64,000 nucleotides of DNA from Nocardioides albus (GTDB lineage: Bacteria > Actinomycetota > Actinomycetes > Propionibacteriales > Nocardioidaceae), in NCBI RefSeq assembly GCF_014648255.1, contig NZ_BMQT01000006.1, positions 124,001 to 188,000 on the forward strand, in the 5' to 3' direction. Shown here piece after piece: positions 62,771 to 64,000 of the stretch. Positions within the stretch are counted from its first letter, which is position 1. Every line of letters begins with the position of its first letter. A model generated the notes under the pieces. The model made no database searches. It worked only from the letters and a program-made list of their open reading frames with translations, and was not told the origin of the DNA. The position numbers were made by a program, and so were the translations under genes.

Positions 62771-62802
62771 CCTGAACACCGTTCACCTGACCACGGTTCA
62801 GG
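62771..62802. promoter_or_regulatory. Putative BioQ operator between bioQ and bioY
   Basis: A perfect dyad TGAAC-ACC-GTTCA lies at 62773-62785. It is followed by a further half site GGTTCAGG, so that CCTGAAC (62771) and GTTCAGG (to 62802) also form a wider inverted pair. The arrangement suits two overlapping TetR-dimer sites covering both promoters. Confidence 0.7.
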
Positions 62803-62823
62803 TCTGAGTACGCAGGAGCGAGT

Positions 62824-63432
62824 ATGACCGAGTCCCCGACGAGCACTGATGAGACCCCTACGACGAGATCGCCGCGCCTCGACGCCACCGACCTCGCGCT
62901 GGTCGCCGCGTTCGCGGCCCTGATCGCGGTCTGCTCCTACCTCGCGGCCATCCCGATGGGCGGCGCCGGAGTGCCGCTGACACTGCAGGGGTTCGCGCTC
63001 CTGCTGACCGGCGCGCTGCTGGGGCCGCTGCGTGGCACCGCGGCGGTGGCGCTCTACTTCGTCCTCGGGATCGCCGGCCTCCCTGTCTTCGCCGGTCACG
63101 CAGCCGGGCCGGGCGTCTTCGTCGGCGTCACCGCCGGTTATTTGTGGTCGTTCCCTCTCATGGTGCTCGCGGTCGGCCTGCTGGTGAAGTACGTCCTGCG
63201 GGGCCGCCGCACCAACCCGGTCCTCGTCTTCGCTGCCTGTGTCGTCGGCGTCGTCATCAACCACGTCGGCGGCATCATCGGGATGGCCGTCGTGCTCCAC
63301 GTCGGCCTGCTCGAGGCCGCGGCCTTCGACGCCCCCTACTGGATCGGCGACTTCATCAAGGCCGCGGTCGCCGCGGTCGTCGCCTCCCAGGTCCACCGCG
63401 CCTTCCCGAAGCTGCTCGCCCGACGTGCCTGA
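62824..63432 (+). CDS. bioY: Biotin ECF transporter S component
   Basis: BioY binds biotin in the membrane and works with an ECF energising module. The 202-residue protein has six hydrophobic segments and the family pattern PLTLQGFALLLTGALLGPLRGTAAVALYFVLGIAGLPVFAGHAAGPGVFVGVTAGYLWSFP, with the biotin-site GYLWSFP motif. ATG 62824 follows AGGAG. The downstream ATPase gene overlaps its stop by eight bases. Confidence 0.96.
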   Translation: MTESPTSTDETPTTRSPRLDATDLALVAAFAALIAVCSYLAAIPMGGAGVPLTLQGFALLLTGALLGPLRGTAAVALYFVLGIAGLPVFAGHAAGPGVFVGVTAGYLWSFPLMVLAVGLLVKYVLRGRRTNPVLVFAACVVGVVINHVGGIIGMAVVLHVGLLEAAAFDAPYWIGDFIKAAVAAVVASQVHRAFPKLLARRA

Positions 63433-64000
63433 GCTCCGCTTCGAGGCTGCCGAGGTCCGGGTCGAGTCCCCGGATCTCGACGGCGAGCGCACGATCCTCG
63501 GGGCGACGACGCTCACGTTGACCGAGCAGCGGATCGGCATCATCGGCAGCAACGGCTCGGGAAAGTCGACCCTCGCGCGGATGATCAACGGCCTGATCAC
63601 GCCCACATCCGGGAGGGTGAACGTCGACGGCCTCGACGTGGCTCGTCGTGGTGCTGAGGTGCGTCGCCGGGTCGGGTTCACCTTCACCGACCCAGCCGCC
63701 CAGCTGGTGATGCCGACCTGTGTCGAGGACGTCGAGCTGTCCTTGCGCAGGACGGTGAAGGACCGCGTACGCCGCAAGCAGGTCGCTCTCGAGACGCTGG
63801 CGCGCTTCGGGCTCGCGGAGCGGGCCGAGGTCAGCGTCCACGCCCTCTCCGGTGGCCAGCGCCAGCTGCTCGCGCTGGCCGGCGTCCTCGCCACCGAGCC
63901 GGACGTGCTCGTCACCGACGAGCCGACGACGCTGCTCGACCTGCGCAACACCCGGATGGTCGGGGAGCTGCTCTTCTCGCTCCCCCAGCAGCTCGTCCTG
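63425..64000 (+). CDS. bioM: ECF/ABC transporter ATPase, partial (BioM-type)
   Basis: The gene is cut by the right edge after 192 codons. Walker A GSNGSGKST, the Q-loop region FTFTDPAAQLVMPT, signature LSGGQRQ and Walker B VLVTDEPT show an energy-coupling factor ATPase. GTG 63425 starts eight bases before the bioY stop. Position directly after bioY identifies it as BioM; a transmembrane partner bioN is expected just beyond the window. Confidence 0.93.
   Translation, partial: MPELRFEAAEVRVESPDLDGERTILGATTLTLTEQRIGIIGSNGSGKSTLARMINGLITPTSGRVNVDGLDVARRGAEVRRRVGFTFTDPAAQLVMPTCVEDVELSLRRTVKDRVRRKQVALETLARFGLAERAEVSVHALSGGQRQLLALAGVLATEPDVLVTDEPTTLLDLRNTRMVGELLFSLPQQLVL

Overview
The window is a high-GC actinobacterial chromosome segment. 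Streptomyces-like gene order, F420 biosynthesis, an NdgR-type regulator beside leuCD and a BioQ/BioY pair point to Actinomycetes. A Nocardioidaceae-like genome is my best guess, from gene style only. The backbone follows, from memory, the Streptomyces coelicolor order coaD-rsmD-recG-DAK-rpmB-thiL-Lrp-ddl-gpsA-plsC-H1-like/HU gene-leuD-leuC-ndgR-gltX. Accessory blocks are inserted into that order.

Layout. 1-8.1 kb (mostly minus strand): partial unknown gene, coaD, rsmD, recG, a FakA/YloV-like DAK protein, a plus-strand methyltransferase, rpmB, thiL. 8.2-18.3 kb: stand-alone Lrp ligand domain and a Ddl-like ligase (plus); then an inserted block of alpha/beta hydrolase, membrane MurF-like ligase and second Ddl-like ligase (one minus operon), a trans-sulfuration PLP enzyme and a gamma-glutamyltransferase; then gpsA and plsC. 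18.3-24.4 kb: fbiD, a histone-H1-like Lys/Ala-rich protein, a membrane-anchored unknown, leuDC and divergent ndgR. 24.4-28.1 kb: an alkylation-repair operon (Ada-AlkA fusion, Ogt, lipoprotein) and an LCP protein. 28.1-35.6 kb: a complete histidine-utilisation run (hutH, hutU, M20 amidohydrolase, hutF, hutI, GNAT), then a convergent FetB-like permease.

36.5-53.4 kb is the most unusual part. Two identical tRNA-Glu(CTC) genes, in the same orientation, bracket a 16.8 kb block. It holds a TrmB/LuxR-like regulator, three very large secreted subtilisin-family proteases and a secreted kelch protein that looks like one of those proteases without its catalytic domain. One protease ends in a dockerin-like calcium module. 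A tRNA-Gln(CTG) and gltX follow, as if a tandem Gln-Glu-Glu tRNA array had been split by the protease island.

53.7-64 kb: CPBP protease, gltX, FAH-family enzyme, a conserved actinobacterial unknown, a deaminase with an altered catalytic motif, a MazEF-type toxin-antitoxin pair, a PHA-synthase-like hydrolase, a pentapeptide-repeat protein, a DUF2330-like protein, and a biotin-uptake locus (bioQ divergent from bioY-bioM) running off the end.

Non-coding structure is rich. Two copies of an apparently shared element occupy 3'-to-3' gene junctions: arrays of exactly 21-bp units, inverted about a 28-bp hairpin centre. Other junctions carry long inverted repeats or a dispersed TCGAG-type palindrome. 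Long reading frames opposite the genes are GC-rich shadows and are not annotated.
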